64,000 bases of DNA from Tautonia rosea (GCF_012958305.1 NZ_JABBYO010000002.1:496001-560000), one strand, 5' to 3'; positions 8,994-18,983 are shown, counted from the stretch's first letter. The notes: a model not told the origin generated them from the letters alone. Translations and numbers: made by a program.

Positions 8994-9212
8994 GTGGCCA
9001 AAGAGGAACCGCTACGGACCGAAGGGCGCATCGTCGAGGCGCTGCCCAATACGCAGTTCATGGTCGAGCTGGAAAATGGCCACCGTGTGCTCGCTCATAT
9101 TGCCGGGAAGATGCGAAAGAACTTTATCCGCATCGTCCCCGGCGACCGGGTGACCGTCGAGATCACCCCGTACGACATCACCAAGGGCCGCATCGTCTAC
9201 CGAGAGCGCTGA
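8994..9212 (+). CDS. infA: Translation initiation factor IF-1
   Basis: 72 residues starting at GTG 8994, with GGAGGG at 8984-8989 as ribosome-binding site. The product, (M)[18 protein letters not shown] through [20 protein letters not shown] to GRIVYRER, is a full-length S1-fold IF-1 and agrees with family length. It binds the 30S A site during initiation. A longer in-frame start at 8874 would add 40 residues with no IF-1 character and is rejected. The gene stands alone rather than inside the ribosomal-protein operon where infA is often found, and the start codon is GTG rather than ATG. Confidence 0.95.
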   Translation: MAKEEPLRTEGRIVEALPNTQFMVELENGHRVLAHIAGKMRKNFIRIVPGDRVTVEITPYDITKGRIVYRER

Positions 9213-9480
9213 TTCCCACCCACCTCTCCCCGCGACACGAGTGCGAGGGGCCTTTTCCGCACTTGCCGGATTGATTCCCACCGTTTGCCCTCTCTCCAAC
9301 CCGCGAACCCGACATAACGGGCGATCTCCTCCGACGCCCGCCGGGGACGCATTGTCATCTCATCCGATCCGACTTTGTTTTCGGATCGAGTTCAACCAAA
9401 CAGATTGAGCCATCGGCCCCTCGATCGATCGGATCGAGGGACGTGGGCACGTTGACCTTGGTGGGCGAGTCGTTCTCTCG

Positions 9481-9972
9481 TTACGCGTCCCTCCAGGCTC
9501 CGAGAAGTCGACGGACCACAACGAGATGGCCGAGGTGATAGGCGTTATGGTCGGCCAGAAGCATGGCTTCACGAGCGATGGACTGCCCGGTTCCCCAAGC
9601 TAGGGGGCGGAGCAGGTCAGTTCGAGGATCAACGATCAGGTTACGCATCTCCTGAGCGTCGGTCCGGAACGACGCAACTGAGCGGTCCCAGGCGAGGTCA
9701 TCCGGCACCGTCGCCTTGTTGGGCCAGTAGTCGTACGGCCATTGAAGGCGGGCGAAATCGGCCGACAAGCAGAAGTCGAGGATGTCTCGCTGGCAAATCC
9801 GCAGATGTTCCAGGAGCTCCCAGGGGGAGTGCGGAAGCCCTTTGGGCCGGACTCCCCAAAGGGACGGATCGAGTCCGCTGACCGCCGACTCAAAGTCAAG
9901 ATGCGCCGCTCCCGAATCGAGCAATTCAAGCAAGTGGGCGCGAAGGATCGCGTCTCGGTTGTTCAGATCCAT
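9481..9972 (-). CDS. DinB/YfiT-like metal-binding protein
   Basis: 163 residues from ATG 9972 behind GAGGAGGCG. The four-helix DinB-like pattern is visible, with three likely metal-ligand histidines: one in SPWELLEHLRICQRDIL (about residue 56) and the pair in LLADHNAYHLGHLVVVRRLL near residues 140-150. Relatives include nickel/zinc-binding thiol-dependent transferases and many uncharacterised stress proteins; the substrate cannot be told from sequence. The gene ends a minus-strand run and starts 42 bases after the FMN reductase stop, so the two are probably co-transcribed. Confidence 0.75.
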   Translation of the reverse strand: MDLNNRDAILRAHLLELLDSGAAHLDFESAVSGLDPSLWGVRPKGLPHSPWELLEHLRICQRDILDFCLSADFARLQWPYDYWPNKATVPDDLAWDRSVASFRTDAQEMRNLIVDPRTDLLRPLAWGTGQSIAREAMLLADHNAYHLGHLVVVRRLLGAWRDA

Positions 9973-10013
9973 CGAGAGACGCCTCCTCGAAGCGTTAAAC
10001 GGACCAAGGCGGA

Positions 10014-10592
10014 TCAGTAGGGCACGCCGGCCTCCCGACCAGCTTTCAGGGCTCGGGCATACCATTCCAGCTCGTCCAGGAATTTTGAGGCTCTGCGCGG
10101 CCAGGCGTCATCGAATGGGGTGCCGTCGTCCGCAAACGCATCCTGCACTTTGGGAATGGGAAGGAGTGAAGGAATGCTCGGCATACCCAGCTCGCAGAGC
10201 ATGGCTCGGAGCTGCATGGCCGCCCGGACACCCCCGAAGGCACCGGCGGAATAGCAGACGATTGCCGACGGACGCCAGAACCATTCTTCCAGGAAGTGAT
10301 CCAGTAGGTTTGAGAGTGCCGGCGGAATCGAATGGTTGTATTCGCCAGACACGATGAGGAAGGCATCGGCGGCCTTAATCTGTGAGGCGAGGCGTTCGAG
10401 CGGTTCGGGCGATTCGCCGGCCGGATATTCCTTGTACATCCGGTCGAGGAGGGGGAGATCGACCTCCTTTGGATCAATCAAGGTGACGCGGTGACCTCGC
10501 TCGCGGCACTGCGCTTCGACAAAACGTGCGGCCTTGATTCCCTGGCGATCAGAGCGGACGGAGCCATACAGGACGAGCAAGTCGAGGCTCAT
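10014..10592 (-). CDS. NADPH-dependent FMN reductase family protein
   Basis: 192 residues from ATG 10592 (TTG 10595 precedes it in frame); AAGGAAA lies upstream. The flavodoxin-like fold is clear: the first strand and phosphate loop (LDLLVLYGSVRSDRQGIKAA), the LPLLDRMYKE segment, and the FMN-binding VSGEYNHSIPPALSNLLDHF block, which is the GEYNxSxPxxLKNxxD motif of the family. Such proteins reduce FMN, quinones, azo dyes or metals with NAD(P)H. It sits between pgi and a DinB-like gene in one minus-strand run; a role in redox homeostasis is inferred. Confidence 0.85.
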   Translation of the reverse strand: MSLDLLVLYGSVRSDRQGIKAARFVEAQCRERGHRVTLIDPKEVDLPLLDRMYKEYPAGESPEPLERLASQIKAADAFLIVSGEYNHSIPPALSNLLDHFLEEWFWRPSAIVCYSAGAFGGVRAAMQLRAMLCELGMPSIPSLLPIPKVQDAFADDGTPFDDAWPRRASKFLDELEWYARALKAGREAGVPY

Positions 10593-10614
10593 CAATCAGT
10601 TTCCTTCCCTCGGG

Positions 10615-12267
10615 TCAAACCCCGAGATACTTACGGAGGAGGGCAGTCGTCGAGGGATTGAAACCCTCGATCGGGGCGGATTCCTTGCGCGTCGCCGCGA
10701 GTTGCGCGCGCACTTGCTTGGCCAGTACTTTCCCGAGCTCGACCCCCCACTGGTCGAACGAATTGATGCCCCAGAGGAAGCCCTGCACTGCGGTTCGGTG
10801 CTCGTAGAGCGCGAGCAGCTTGCCGCAGGCTTCGGGAGTCAACCAGCCGTCGAGAAGTAAGACATTGGACGGGCGGTTGCCGGGAAAGACCTTATGCGGG
10901 ACGAGATCAGCGGGAACCCCCTCGGCCTCGACTTCCTCAGCCGTCTTTCCGACGGCCAGGGCGTCGGGCTGGGCGAAGAAATTGGCCATCAACTCGTCAT
11001 GATTCGAAACCGCTTCTCCCTCGACGCTGACGGGGGTCTGGCTCCTGGTGAACCCGATGAAGTCGGCCGGGACGACCCGACCTTGATGCAAGAGCTGGTA
11101 GAAGCTGTGCTGGCCGTTCGTGCCTGGTTCGCCGAAGTCGATCTCGCCGGTCGGGTAAGGCAATGCCTGACCATCGAGCCCGACCCGCTTGCCGTTTGAT
11201 TCCATGTCCACTTGCTGAATATGAGGAGCCAACTTGAGAAGTGCCTGGCAGTAGGGGAGCAAGGCCCGATTCGGTCGGTGCAGGAACGTCGAGTTCCAGA
11301 TCCCGAATAGGCCGAGGAGGACCGGCAGGTTGCTCTCGAAGGGCGATTCCAGGAAATGACGGTCGATCGCGTGAGCACCCTTGAGAAACGGCTCGACCTG
11401 CTCCATACCATACTGGAGCGCCAGCGGTACGACTCCGACGGCACTACAGACACTGTAGCGGCCACCGACCCAGTCCCAGAAGCCGAAGGCGTTCTCCGGG
11501 TCGATGCCGAACTCCCTCACGCCTTCGAGGTTCGTGCTCACGGCGACCATGTGCCTGGCGACGCTCTCGGGGCCGAGCGAGCTGACAAGCCACTGGCGAA
11601 CCGTTTTGGCATTGAGCATGGTCTCGGCGGTCGTGAAGGTCTTGGAGACGATCACCACGAGGGTCGTTTCGGGATTCAAGCCTTCCAGGTTGCGGGCCAC
11701 GTCGATCGGGTCGACATTGGCCAGGAATCGGAGGCATCGGCCCTGGGCGGCCCGGGCGCAATCGGGATCGGTGCGGAGGGCTTCGTGGACGAACTCGGGG
11801 CCGAGGTAACTGCCGCCGATGCCGATCGAGACGACGTCGGTCAGGGGTTTGCCGGTCGCCCCCTTCCACTCACCCGATCGGACGCGATCGCTGAAGCCTC
11901 GGATCTTCTCCAGGACAGCATGGACCTCGTCGACGACGTTCGAGCCGTCGAGGGTGATCGAGGCCCCCTTCGGCGCCCGCAGGGCAACGTGGAGGACCGC
12001 GCGGTCCTCGGTCGTGTTGATCCGGTCCCCCCGGAACATGGCCTGGATCTTCTCGAGGAGCGTTGCCTCCCCGGCCAGGTCGAGCAGCAGTTTGACCGTC
12101 TCGGTCGTGGCGTTCTGGCGGGAGTAATCGAGGGTGATCCCGTCGGCCTCGGCAACCATCGCCCGGCAGCGAGCCGGATCGTTGAGGAGGTCGCGGAGGT
12201 GGTGCGAGGCGATCGTTTCGGCGTGCGTGGAGAGGGTTTTCCAGGCGGTCGAGGTGGCGATGGACAT
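10615..12267 (-). CDS. pgi: Glucose-6-phosphate isomerase
   Basis: 550 residues from ATG 12267, matching the classic long form of the enzyme. It interconverts glucose-6-phosphate and fructose-6-phosphate. Diagnostic segments are [14 protein letters not shown] (sugar-phosphate loop), [25 protein letters not shown] (family signature 1), [15 protein letters not shown] (with the catalytic His/Glu region) and the C-terminal [14 protein letters not shown] signature with its Lys. It stops 22 bases before the FMN reductase start, so the two are probably one transcript. It lies about 24 kb from the gapA-pgk cluster in this window. Confidence 0.97.
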   Translation of the reverse strand: MSIATSTAWKTLSTHAETIASHHLRDLLNDPARCRAMVAEADGITLDYSRQNATTETVKLLLDLAGEATLLEKIQAMFRGDRINTTEDRAVLHVALRAPKGASITLDGSNVVDEVHAVLEKIRGFSDRVRSGEWKGATGKPLTDVVSIGIGGSYLGPEFVHEALRTDPDCARAAQGRCLRFLANVDPIDVARNLEGLNPETTLVVIVSKTFTTAETMLNAKTVRQWLVSSLGPESVARHMVAVSTNLEGVREFGIDPENAFGFWDWVGGRYSVCSAVGVVPLALQYGMEQVEPFLKGAHAIDRHFLESPFESNLPVLLGLFGIWNSTFLHRPNRALLPYCQALLKLAPHIQQVDMESNGKRVGLDGQALPYPTGEIDFGEPGTNGQHSFYQLLHQGRVVPADFIGFTRSQTPVSVEGEAVSNHDELMANFFAQPDALAVGKTAEEVEAEGVPADLVPHKVFPGNRPSNVLLLDGWLTPEACGKLLALYEHRTAVQGFLWGINSFDQWGVELGKVLAKQVRAQLAATRKESAPIEGFNPSTTALLRKYLGV

Positions 12268-12404
12268 GGTGGCATGGCTCCCGAGAGCCGATCGCTCGGC
12301 GAGGCGATGGCGGCGTTGCGGTGTCATTGTGTCGGATTGCCTGCAAGGCTACGTCATCGACCGCCTGATTGCGATGGTGCAGCGGCTCCGGTCGTGATCG
12401 GCGA

Positions 12405-13208
12405 TCAGGAGGGCAGAGGAGGGGCAACGATCGCCTTCACCCAGGCCATGTCCGGTCCCGAGAGGAGAGGGAAGGGGGGCTTCTCGTAATCGAGCCTGCG
12501 GAAGAACCGGGCACGGTCGATCAGGTCGTGCAGGGTGGCGTTGAGGGGGAGGATCGGCTCGGCGTCGCCGGGGAGCAGGGGGATAGGAATGTCCGGCAGC
12601 TGGGTCCGGAGATTCCAGGCGAAGACCCGTGCCCGGGGTCGTCCGACGCTCCGGCTGACGAGGACGCGGTAATGGCTGCGGATCGAGGGGGTTGTGGGGG
12701 TCACCTCGCCGTCCCGGAGCAGGTCGATCTCGACCAGGTTCGTCTGCGTCTCCAGCACCTCCTCCCGCCTGGCGAGGTATGCTTCCCGCCCCCGGCCGCT
12801 TGATTTGTTGCTCGGGGACAGGATTTCGAGGATCGTGACCAGTAGATGCGATCTCGTGTCCCGGATCTCCAGGTAGGTTTCCTCGATCGCCTCCTCCCGA
12901 ACGGGCAAATCGACCTCGACGACCTCTACTTCCGCCTCGACCTCCTGCGCGACCGCAACCCCTCCCCCTCTGGGCGGTGGCATGGGAGCGTCGATCTGCC
13001 CCCTCGTGATGGCCAGGTCGGGCCGGGCGCCCCTCGGGTCTTCGGGGGAAGGATACAGGACCATCCGGCTCTCGACCCCGACGAAATATCGGGGGTCGAC
13101 CATCGGCACGAGCACATCGGCGATCGCGGCGATCAGGCGATTGTGCACGTCCGGCCAGATGGTCGGGTGTTCGAGCCAGGGGTCCATGCCGGGAAAGGGT
13201 GGTCTCAT
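12405..13208 (-). CDS. DUF4058 family protein
   Basis: 267 residues opening with MRPPFPGMDPWLEHPTIWPD, the hallmark start of DUF4058 proteins, which are common in planctomycetes and cyanobacteria. The centre has the pattern TILEILSPSNKSSGRGREAYLARR followed by NLVEIDLLRDGE. The spaced acidic, SPxNK and EIDLLR elements resemble the core of PD-(D/E)xK-like (Uma2-type) folds, but that relation is my inference and no nuclease activity is established. It has no signal peptide. It lies 137 bases upstream of pgi on the same strand. Confidence 0.85.
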   Translation of the reverse strand: MRPPFPGMDPWLEHPTIWPDVHNRLIAAIADVLVPMVDPRYFVGVESRMVLYPSPEDPRGARPDLAITRGQIDAPMPPPRGGGVAVAQEVEAEVEVVEVDLPVREEAIEETYLEIRDTRSHLLVTILEILSPSNKSSGRGREAYLARREEVLETQTNLVEIDLLRDGEVTPTTPSIRSHYRVLVSRSVGRPRARVFAWNLRTQLPDIPIPLLPGDAEPILPLNATLHDLIDRARFFRRLDYEKPPFPLLSGPDMAWVKAIVAPPLPS

Positions 13209-13256
13209 GGTGTTGAGTCTACCAGGGAGGATGAGCCGATCGCCACGCAGGATACG

Positions 13257-14336
13257 TCAGGTCGAGGGGGATGAGTCACCTTCAGACATCATGCGATGGT
13301 GTTCGGCGAGTCGTTGCTCGCGAGCGCGTTTCCTCCGCCGCTCCAGGGGAACCAGAATCAGGATCATCAGGAGCAAAAGGGTTGATACCCCGATCAGTTT
13401 CGCCGTTTCCGGGTCCGCGAATTGAGGGGCGAAGCGATGCAACGCAAGCAAGGCCCCGAGGCTCGTAGCGACGACCAGGATGCCCACGAGTAGGATCAAT
13501 CGCACTGCGACGAGGATCATTTTCGCCAGCATCGCAAGGCAGTCGATCGCCTTACGGCGGTGTTCCTCGGGCATGGTCCGCAGCCATTGAAGGGTCCCCG
13601 AGGGCGGGAACGAGGTCGGAGCGGGCCAGAGGGAAACGAGGCCGACCGGCACGAAGGCCAGGATTATCCACGACGACGACGGGGGGAGGACATCAACGGC
13701 GATCACCTGGAATGAGGCCCCGGTCGCCGCGACGTACGGGAAGAGGTGATCCCATCGGGCTTGATTCTCAGCCGCCTCAGGAGCGGGGATCAGGTCGGGT
13801 TCGGCATGTGGTTGAGGGAGCGGGAGTCCCTGGTCGTCCAACCCAGCGAGCAGGGTAAAGCGGTCCCAGTCGCGCTGGATCGACGGGTCGAGATTGCGTC
13901 GAAAGGCCGCGACGATGCGATCCGCACACGAGTAGGAATATGGGCTCAGGTCGATCGAGAGCGTTGCCCGATCGGACCGAAGGAGCACGCTTGGATACTT
14001 CTGGGCTCGCCAGACGGCCTCCCGAAGGTCATTCCAGGGGAGATACCGGGTGCGGAAGACTCCCCGAACGGTGAGCCCCGAGGGACCGAAGACGAGGGCA
14101 TGCCGCCGGTAGTGGGCGAGCATGCCCAAGCCCATCAGACTGAATCCGACGAGGAAGACGATCAGGAAGGTGATCACCCAGACGCCATCGGGCCGCGCGG
14201 CCTGTGCTACAAATCCCACCTTCGGATCGGTCAGGAACCCACAGGTCAAAACGAGCATCAGGAGCAGCATGGCCGACCCGAGGTTTCGGGACACCCGGTT
14301 CGCGTGGAAGGTCTGGGAGGGCATCTCGGGAGGCAT
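13257..14336 (-). CDS. Membrane protein with PH-like domain
   Basis: 359 residues. Two hydrophobic segments near residues 20-37 and 52-75 (GVWVITFLIVFLVGFSLMGL) are followed by a small beta domain (LVFGPSGLTVRGVFRTRYLP, WNDLREAVW, TLSIDLSPYSYS) with the form of bacterial PH (bPH/YdbT-like) domains. Two or three more membrane segments follow (about 215-240 and 268-325), ending in a charged Arg-rich tail (LERRRKRAREQRLAEHH). Family members are poorly characterised and thought to sit in the inner membrane with the PH-like domain in the cytosol. The gene is separated by 48 bases from the DUF4058 gene downstream. Confidence 0.6.
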   Translation of the reverse strand: MPPEMPSQTFHANRVSRNLGSAMLLLMLVLTCGFLTDPKVGFVAQAARPDGVWVITFLIVFLVGFSLMGLGMLAHYRRHALVFGPSGLTVRGVFRTRYLPWNDLREAVWRAQKYPSVLLRSDRATLSIDLSPYSYSCADRIVAAFRRNLDPSIQRDWDRFTLLAGLDDQGLPLPQPHAEPDLIPAPEAAENQARWDHLFPYVAATGASFQVIAVDVLPPSSSWIILAFVPVGLVSLWPAPTSFPPSGTLQWLRTMPEEHRRKAIDCLAMLAKMILVAVRLILLVGILVVATSLGALLALHRFAPQFADPETAKLIGVSTLLLLMILILVPLERRRKRAREQRLAEHHRMMSEGDSSPST

Positions 14337-14493
14337 GAGTTGTCTCTCGATCGGCTTCGGTCATCCCCTCCCTCATGATCAAAGGAGAAGATGACCGGGA
14401 CAAGGTCCGATCGGGCCCCGCGAGCGGGCGAGCGTCCCGAGCGGGAGCACTCGCGGAAGCCACGACCGGGCCCATCCGCCGATCGATCGTAGG

Positions 14494-15291
14494 TCAGGAG
14501 AACCGTCGAAGGGGCTGCGATCCCGCAAGGGTCGGGGGAGCTGGCCGAGAAAACGTGATCTGGCGAGCCTCGGCGGCGCGTTGGAGTTGCTGTTGCTGCT
14601 GGTGCTGGAACTGCTGGCGAGCCTGGGCGACATTTACCGAGTGCTCCCGGTTGGGCCGGTGGGCCTGAATCGGGGTTGGACGGTGCGCCAGGATGGGAGC
14701 CGGACGGTTGAATGCGACGGGAGAAGGCCGCCGAGCTGCGAGCGTCGGGCGAGCCTGCGAAGGGGCGGCGACACCGATCTGGATGGTCCGCGGAGGCGAT
14801 TCAACGCGGTCGATCACGGCCCGGATCTCGACGGGACCGGTCAAGGGCCTCCCGTCGCGTCCTCGGCCGTCCCAGGTGGTCGTGACCTGACGTGACTCTC
14901 CCGGCTGCATGGTGATGAGGACGTGAGAGGCAATGACCGGACCTCGATCGTCGCTCAGTCGCCAGAGTTCCCGCCCGCGCTGCGAGACGATCACGTCGTA
15001 ATTCCCTAACGGACCGGTATTCACCGGGGTGTTGCCGGCAACGGCTTGCGTCAAGGTCAGAGCGATTGGCTCGCCAGGAGCGTAATTCGGGCGATCGGTC
15101 AGGAGGGAGACACGGGTCGTGACCGGGCTCGGTGATTGGGGAGCAGGTCGAGCATTGTGGAACGACTGATTGACGATCTCGGCCGCCTTCCCCGGCGGCA
15201 TGGGGTTCGCCATGCTCAGCAACTGACGAGCTTCAAGCGATTCGACGGACGGGGCCTTCCCTGGTCGCCGTCGGAGGATGGGAGGCTTCAT
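14494..15291 (-). CDS. LEPR-XLL-type surface protein with BsuPI-like domain
   Basis: 265 residues from ATG 15291. The N-terminus (arginine cluster, then VESLEARQLLS) is the LEPR-XLL-type motif that opens many large planctomycete secreted proteins. Residues about 60-160 (VSLLTDRPNYAPGEPIALTL, GRELWRLSDDRGP, MQPGESRQVTTTWDGRGRDG) match the beta-sandwich BsuPI pattern, with the E-W, PGES and TWDG landmarks. BsuPI was defined as an intracellular proteinase inhibitor but also occurs as a plain adhesion-like module. The C-terminus is low-complexity (Ala/Pro/Arg repeats, then a glutamine run QQFQHQQQQQLQ). Longer upstream starts have no LEPR context. Confidence 0.65.
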   Translation of the reverse strand: MKPPILRRRPGKAPSVESLEARQLLSMANPMPPGKAAEIVNQSFHNARPAPQSPSPVTTRVSLLTDRPNYAPGEPIALTLTQAVAGNTPVNTGPLGNYDVIVSQRGRELWRLSDDRGPVIASHVLITMQPGESRQVTTTWDGRGRDGRPLTGPVEIRAVIDRVESPPRTIQIGVAAPSQARPTLAARRPSPVAFNRPAPILAHRPTPIQAHRPNREHSVNVAQARQQFQHQQQQQLQRAAEARQITFSRPAPPTLAGSQPLRRFS

Positions 15292-15556
15292 GACCGGCGC
15301 GACTCCTCGATGGGGGGACGCCCGGGTCGAGCCCACAGCCCGACCCCGGCAAGACAAACGGAGGAGATCGAACGGCCGATTGTTCGGATAGGATCGGTCG
15401 TTCCTGTTGTCTGGAATCGACCGGAATCGGAAGCGACTTGAAACGGTCCCGAAACAACAATGGGGGCCGCGACACCAGTGTGCATCGCGGCCCCCGATCG
15501 AGATTCGGCAGCGGAAAAGAGGCGACCCGATCCTCAAGCGATCGGGAGGGCTTCGA

Positions 15557-18043
15557 TCAGTGTCGGAACAGGAACTCCTTGGAGTTGATCAGGACCCAGC
15601 CAAGGTCCTCGATCGCCTGGCGACGATCCTCGGCCCCCTCGATGTGGGCGATGGCCGCGGCCTGCTCCGTCTCGGTTGGGGATCGGGAGAGGGCGACCGC
15701 GTAGAGTTCGTCGATGATCTCCTTGGCGGATTTGTCTGACTGAGAGAGCAGATGCATCCGACCGCCGTCGGCACGAAGCTTGTCGTGGACGGTGGAGCCG
15801 CCGATCAACTGGAGGGCCTGGGAAAGGTTCGAATCGCTTTCTCGTTCGCACTCACAGGCCAGCTCTCGGGCCGGTCGGCCAAAGGTTTTGAGGAACGGGT
15901 GATCCATCTGACCGTCGGGGATCGAGATCGCCCGAGCATTGGCCGGGAGACCATTGAAGGAGGTCGGTACATTCGCCACGGTGGAGATGGCGTCGAGCAG
16001 AACCTCGGCCGAGAGGAGCTTGGTGACAGCGTGCGAGAAGTAGACCTCGTCGTCGGCGTTCAGCTCGTTGCTCCGAGCACTGAGGCGGTAGGTCCGGCTG
16101 TTGAGGATCGTGCGGGCGAGGTGACGCAGGTCGAAGCCGCTGGCGGCGAACTCGGCCGCGAGACCGTCGAGCAACTCGTCGTTGGAGGCGGGGTTCGAGT
16201 CGCGGAAGTCGTCGACCGGATCGACGATTCCCTTGCCCATCAGGTGGTACCAGATGCGGTTGGTCATGCTACGGGCGAAGAAGTCGTTGTCCTCGCTCGT
16301 GAGCCACTCGGCCAGCCGCTGCTGACGGTCGGAGGAGGTTTGAGCCTCTTCGTAGACCGGGCCGCCCAGCGCCTTGGGAGGCATGACCTGGTTGGTGCGG
16401 GGCTGTCGGACGTCGCCGCCATCAGCCGCGAAGATGATCTCCTCGTCGGGCTTCATGCCGGGCTTCTGCTTGACCCGGGCGAAGAAGGCGGCGAAGCCGT
16501 AGTAGTCGTCCTGCGTCCAGCGCTCGAACGGATGGTTGTGGCACTTGGCACAGGCGATCCGGACGCCGAGGAAGAGCTGGGCGGTGGTCTCGACCGCTTC
16601 GTCCGGGGTCCGGCTGATCCGGTAGTAGTTGGCCGGCGGGTTGTCGAAGGTCGAGCCGTCGGCGGTCAAGAGGTCGCGCACAAACTGATCGATCGGTGCG
16701 TTCTGCTCCAATTGCGAGCGGATCCAGCGATGGAAGGCGTAAGCCCCCTTCGACTTGATGAGGCGAGAGTTCGACCGGAGGATGTCGGCGAACTTCAAGG
16801 CCCAGAACTCGTTGAACTCGGGGCGTTCCAGCAGCTCGTCGATCAGGGTTTCGTGGCGGGTCGGCGAGGGATCGTCGAGGAAGGCGCGGGCTTCCTCGGG
16901 GGTCGGCATGACGCCGATCGTGTCGAGGTAGACGCGGCGGACGAATTCCTCGTCGGTCGCGGCTTCCGAGGGAGCGATCCGCATCCGGTTGAGCTTGGCG
17001 AAGACGGCGGCGTCAACAAGGTTATCCTGAGGGACGTCCACTTCTGCAAAGCCGGGGACCTCGATCAGGTGGGTCAGGCGAACGGTGGCGACGAGGTCGA
17101 GATAGTGGGCGATGACCGCCACTTCGCCTCGCTTCTTGAAGGTGACAAAGCCAGAGGGGTCGACCTCGGCGATATCGGTGTTCGAGGAGTCGTAGTAGCA
17201 GATCGGGGTCACATCCCGGAGAGTCCCATCGGCATATCGGACACGAGCGACAATTTGCTGGGTCCGAGCGGGCTCGTTCAGGACGCGGTTACCAGGAACG
17301 ATTTCGAGTGCGACGGCGGCAGGACTTTCCGGGTCGTCCTTCACGCCTTCGGCGATCCAGTCCCGGAGGAACTCGAAGCTCTTGGTTTCGCGGAAAAGAC
17401 GGACGCCACCCTCGTGGGCCAGCTCACCAAGCGGCTTGCGGAGCAACATGCTGTTGTCTGCGTCGAACGGATCGACGCGGCGGCCGGCAATTTCCCGGCT
17501 GAGGGTCTGGTAATCCTCGTCAGGAAGATAGCCCCGAAGGCTCAGACGAAAGCCTCCCTTACCGGTCGGCGTACCGTGGCACGCGCCCATGTTACAGCTG
17601 GCCTGGCTGAGGGCGGGAATCACATCGTGCCGGAAGCTGACCGGGCTCGGCTCCTGCATCCGCTTGACGCGGACCGTGGTTTGGGCCTCAACACTTCCAC
17701 CCGAGGCGACGATCCTGGCCTCACCGTCGCCGACCGGGGTCACGCGGCCCCGGGCGTCGATGATCGCGATCTCAGGGTCAAGACTGGTCCACTGAACCAG
17801 GCGAGTCAGGTCGCGGATCGAGCCATCGGGGTCGGTCGCCGTCGCGATCAGCTGAGCGGAGGCCCGTTTCCCCGAAAGCAACACATCGCCCGGCGCGATC
17901 GTTAGGCTCGCCGGCGTGCCGACCACATCGGCCGGCGATGCCTCTTCGGCCCAGGCAGCCTGAGTGCCAATCAGGGTCAGGGCGGCGACCATTGCAGGCG
18001 AAAGCCCCAGTAGAATCCGTCCCGGGTGGTATCGTCGCAGCAT
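15557..18043 (-). CDS. DUF1549/DUF1553 protein with BIG2-like domains
   Basis: 828 residues from ATG 18043 (GGGAG seven bases upstream), with a signal peptide over residues 1-32 ending in AWA. Two Ig-like BIG2-type modules (about 40-125 and 240-330) flank a C-x4-CH segment (SCNMGACHG) near residue 150. DUF1549 follows with the haem-type motif CAKCH (about residue 505), then DUF1553 with the ACECERESDSNLSQALQL landmark. These proteins are a planctomycete/verrucomicrobial speciality, often encoded beside DUF1501 or sulfatase genes and suspected to act in periplasmic polysaccharide breakdown or electron transfer. No DUF1501 gene is adjacent to this copy. Confidence 0.9.
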   Translation of the reverse strand: MLRRYHPGRILLGLSPAMVAALTLIGTQAAWAEEASPADVVGTPASLTIAPGDVLLSGKRASAQLIATATDPDGSIRDLTRLVQWTSLDPEIAIIDARGRVTPVGDGEARIVASGGSVEAQTTVRVKRMQEPSPVSFRHDVIPALSQASCNMGACHGTPTGKGGFRLSLRGYLPDEDYQTLSREIAGRRVDPFDADNSMLLRKPLGELAHEGGVRLFRETKSFEFLRDWIAEGVKDDPESPAAVALEIVPGNRVLNEPARTQQIVARVRYADGTLRDVTPICYYDSSNTDIAEVDPSGFVTFKKRGEVAVIAHYLDLVATVRLTHLIEVPGFAEVDVPQDNLVDAAVFAKLNRMRIAPSEAATDEEFVRRVYLDTIGVMPTPEEARAFLDDPSPTRHETLIDELLERPEFNEFWALKFADILRSNSRLIKSKGAYAFHRWIRSQLEQNAPIDQFVRDLLTADGSTFDNPPANYYRISRTPDEAVETTAQLFLGVRIACAKCHNHPFERWTQDDYYGFAAFFARVKQKPGMKPDEEIIFAADGGDVRQPRTNQVMPPKALGGPVYEEAQTSSDRQQRLAEWLTSEDNDFFARSMTNRIWYHLMGKGIVDPVDDFRDSNPASNDELLDGLAAEFAASGFDLRHLARTILNSRTYRLSARSNELNADDEVYFSHAVTKLLSAEVLLDAISTVANVPTSFNGLPANARAISIPDGQMDHPFLKTFGRPARELACECERESDSNLSQALQLIGGSTVHDKLRADGGRMHLLSQSDKSAKEIIDELYAVALSRSPTETEQAAAIAHIEGAEDRRQAIEDLGWVLINSKEFLFRH

Positions 18044-18575
18044 AGATGGCTCCCGAATCTGCTTTCGATCGTCGAGGCGGACCACCCGGCGGTTCGGCGG
18101 GGAATCGGGCCAAACGGATCGGCCGCGATTAGCTCGGGCGGCGAGACGCGCGTGGTCTCGGGAAGAACGCGAGTTCAACGTACCTCAATCACAACAGGGG
18201 ATTCAAGCAAAGTTCCAACAATTTTTTGGAGCCGAGGGGAACGGGACGTCTGCGCCGGTCGTCGAAAGAGGGAATGATGGGCGGACTTGCAGTCTCGAAC
18301 GAGATCCCTACAATTGGAACCTGGAGCATTACCGACACACGTCGCTCCGATTGGCCGGTTCTGGCTGCCGCACTTCTGGTGGCGCATCCTCTGGATCGTC
18401 TCGCGGTGTGATAGACTGGTCTCGCAAGCGTCGTTGTGACACGCCGTCACCGAACGGTCGGCTCTCGGCCATGCCCGGGTCTGAACCCTCTGAATCGCCA
18501 TTACGCCAAGGTGAGCAGAGGCTTCGGATCACAGTCACAAGGAGATCGGGTGGGATCGAGGCAAGGAGGTGAGCA
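18044..18575. other. Divergent intergenic region, no gene seen
   Basis: 532 bases between the minus-strand DUF1549/DUF1553 gene and the plus-strand small membrane protein. It contains an AT-richer stretch (18186-18228, with ATTTTTT) that may hold the leftward promoter. The short frames across it lack ribosome-binding sites or recognisable content. An ideal AAGGAGGTGAGCA at its right edge belongs to the next gene. Confidence 0.45.
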
Positions 18576-18983
18576 ATGGGACCGATCGGAACGACCTCGG
18601 AGCGGAGAATCGGGCGGATGTTGGGCTATGGCCTTCCTGGGGCGCTCCTGGGTTTGGCGATCGCCTGGATGCTGGGGGGTTCTGCGGCTCGGGGGGTTCA
18701 CGCAGAGACGGGATCGGCGTCAACAGCCAATGGGTTGATCAGCCTGACCCTCTCCGCACCCGGCGATCCAGGAACCACCCGACTGCTTTTGATTGATCCG
18801 CGAAGTCAGGCGATGGCCGTGTACAAGATTGATGGCTTCAAAGGGGGTTCGATCAAGCTGGAGGCCGCTCGACAGTTCGGGTCCGATTTGAAGCTTTCGG
18901 AGTATAACAACCTTCCCCCGGAGGTTGCGGCGGTCGAGGCCATGGTCGCCGGCCCTCGTCCTCGGGGAAATTCCGGGCAATAA
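18576..18983 (+). CDS. Small single-pass membrane or exported protein
   Basis: 135 residues with a textbook ribosome-binding site (AAGGAGG, six bases before ATG 18576). Residues 20-40 (GLPGALLGLAIAWMLGGSAA) form one hydrophobic segment, either an uncleaved anchor or a signal peptide ending VHA. The mature part reads RLLLIDPRSQAMAVYKIDGF, then IKLEAARQFGSDLKLSEYNN and PPEVAAVEAMV. That layout (ID-x-R-x(3)-AVY, then xxR-x(4)-DLxxxEYN) recurs, as far as I recall, in small planctomycete membrane proteins of unknown function. It precedes the membrane-tethered HTH gene by 126 bases on the same strand, so the two may be functionally linked. Confidence 0.6.
   Translation: MGPIGTTSERRIGRMLGYGLPGALLGLAIAWMLGGSAARGVHAETGSASTANGLISLTLSAPGDPGTTRLLLIDPRSQAMAVYKIDGFKGGSIKLEAARQFGSDLKLSEYNNLPPEVAAVEAMVAGPRPRGNSGQ

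Noticed and set aside
11356-12489. 377-codon plus-strand frame opposite pgi
   Set aside because: Antisense to a certain enzyme gene and without any family motif.
15752-17905. 717-codon open frame on the plus strand
   Set aside because: It is antisense to the DUF1549/DUF1553 gene, has no binding site or recognisable domain, and has the Val/Gly/Glu-rich composition typical of shadow frames in GC-rich DNA.
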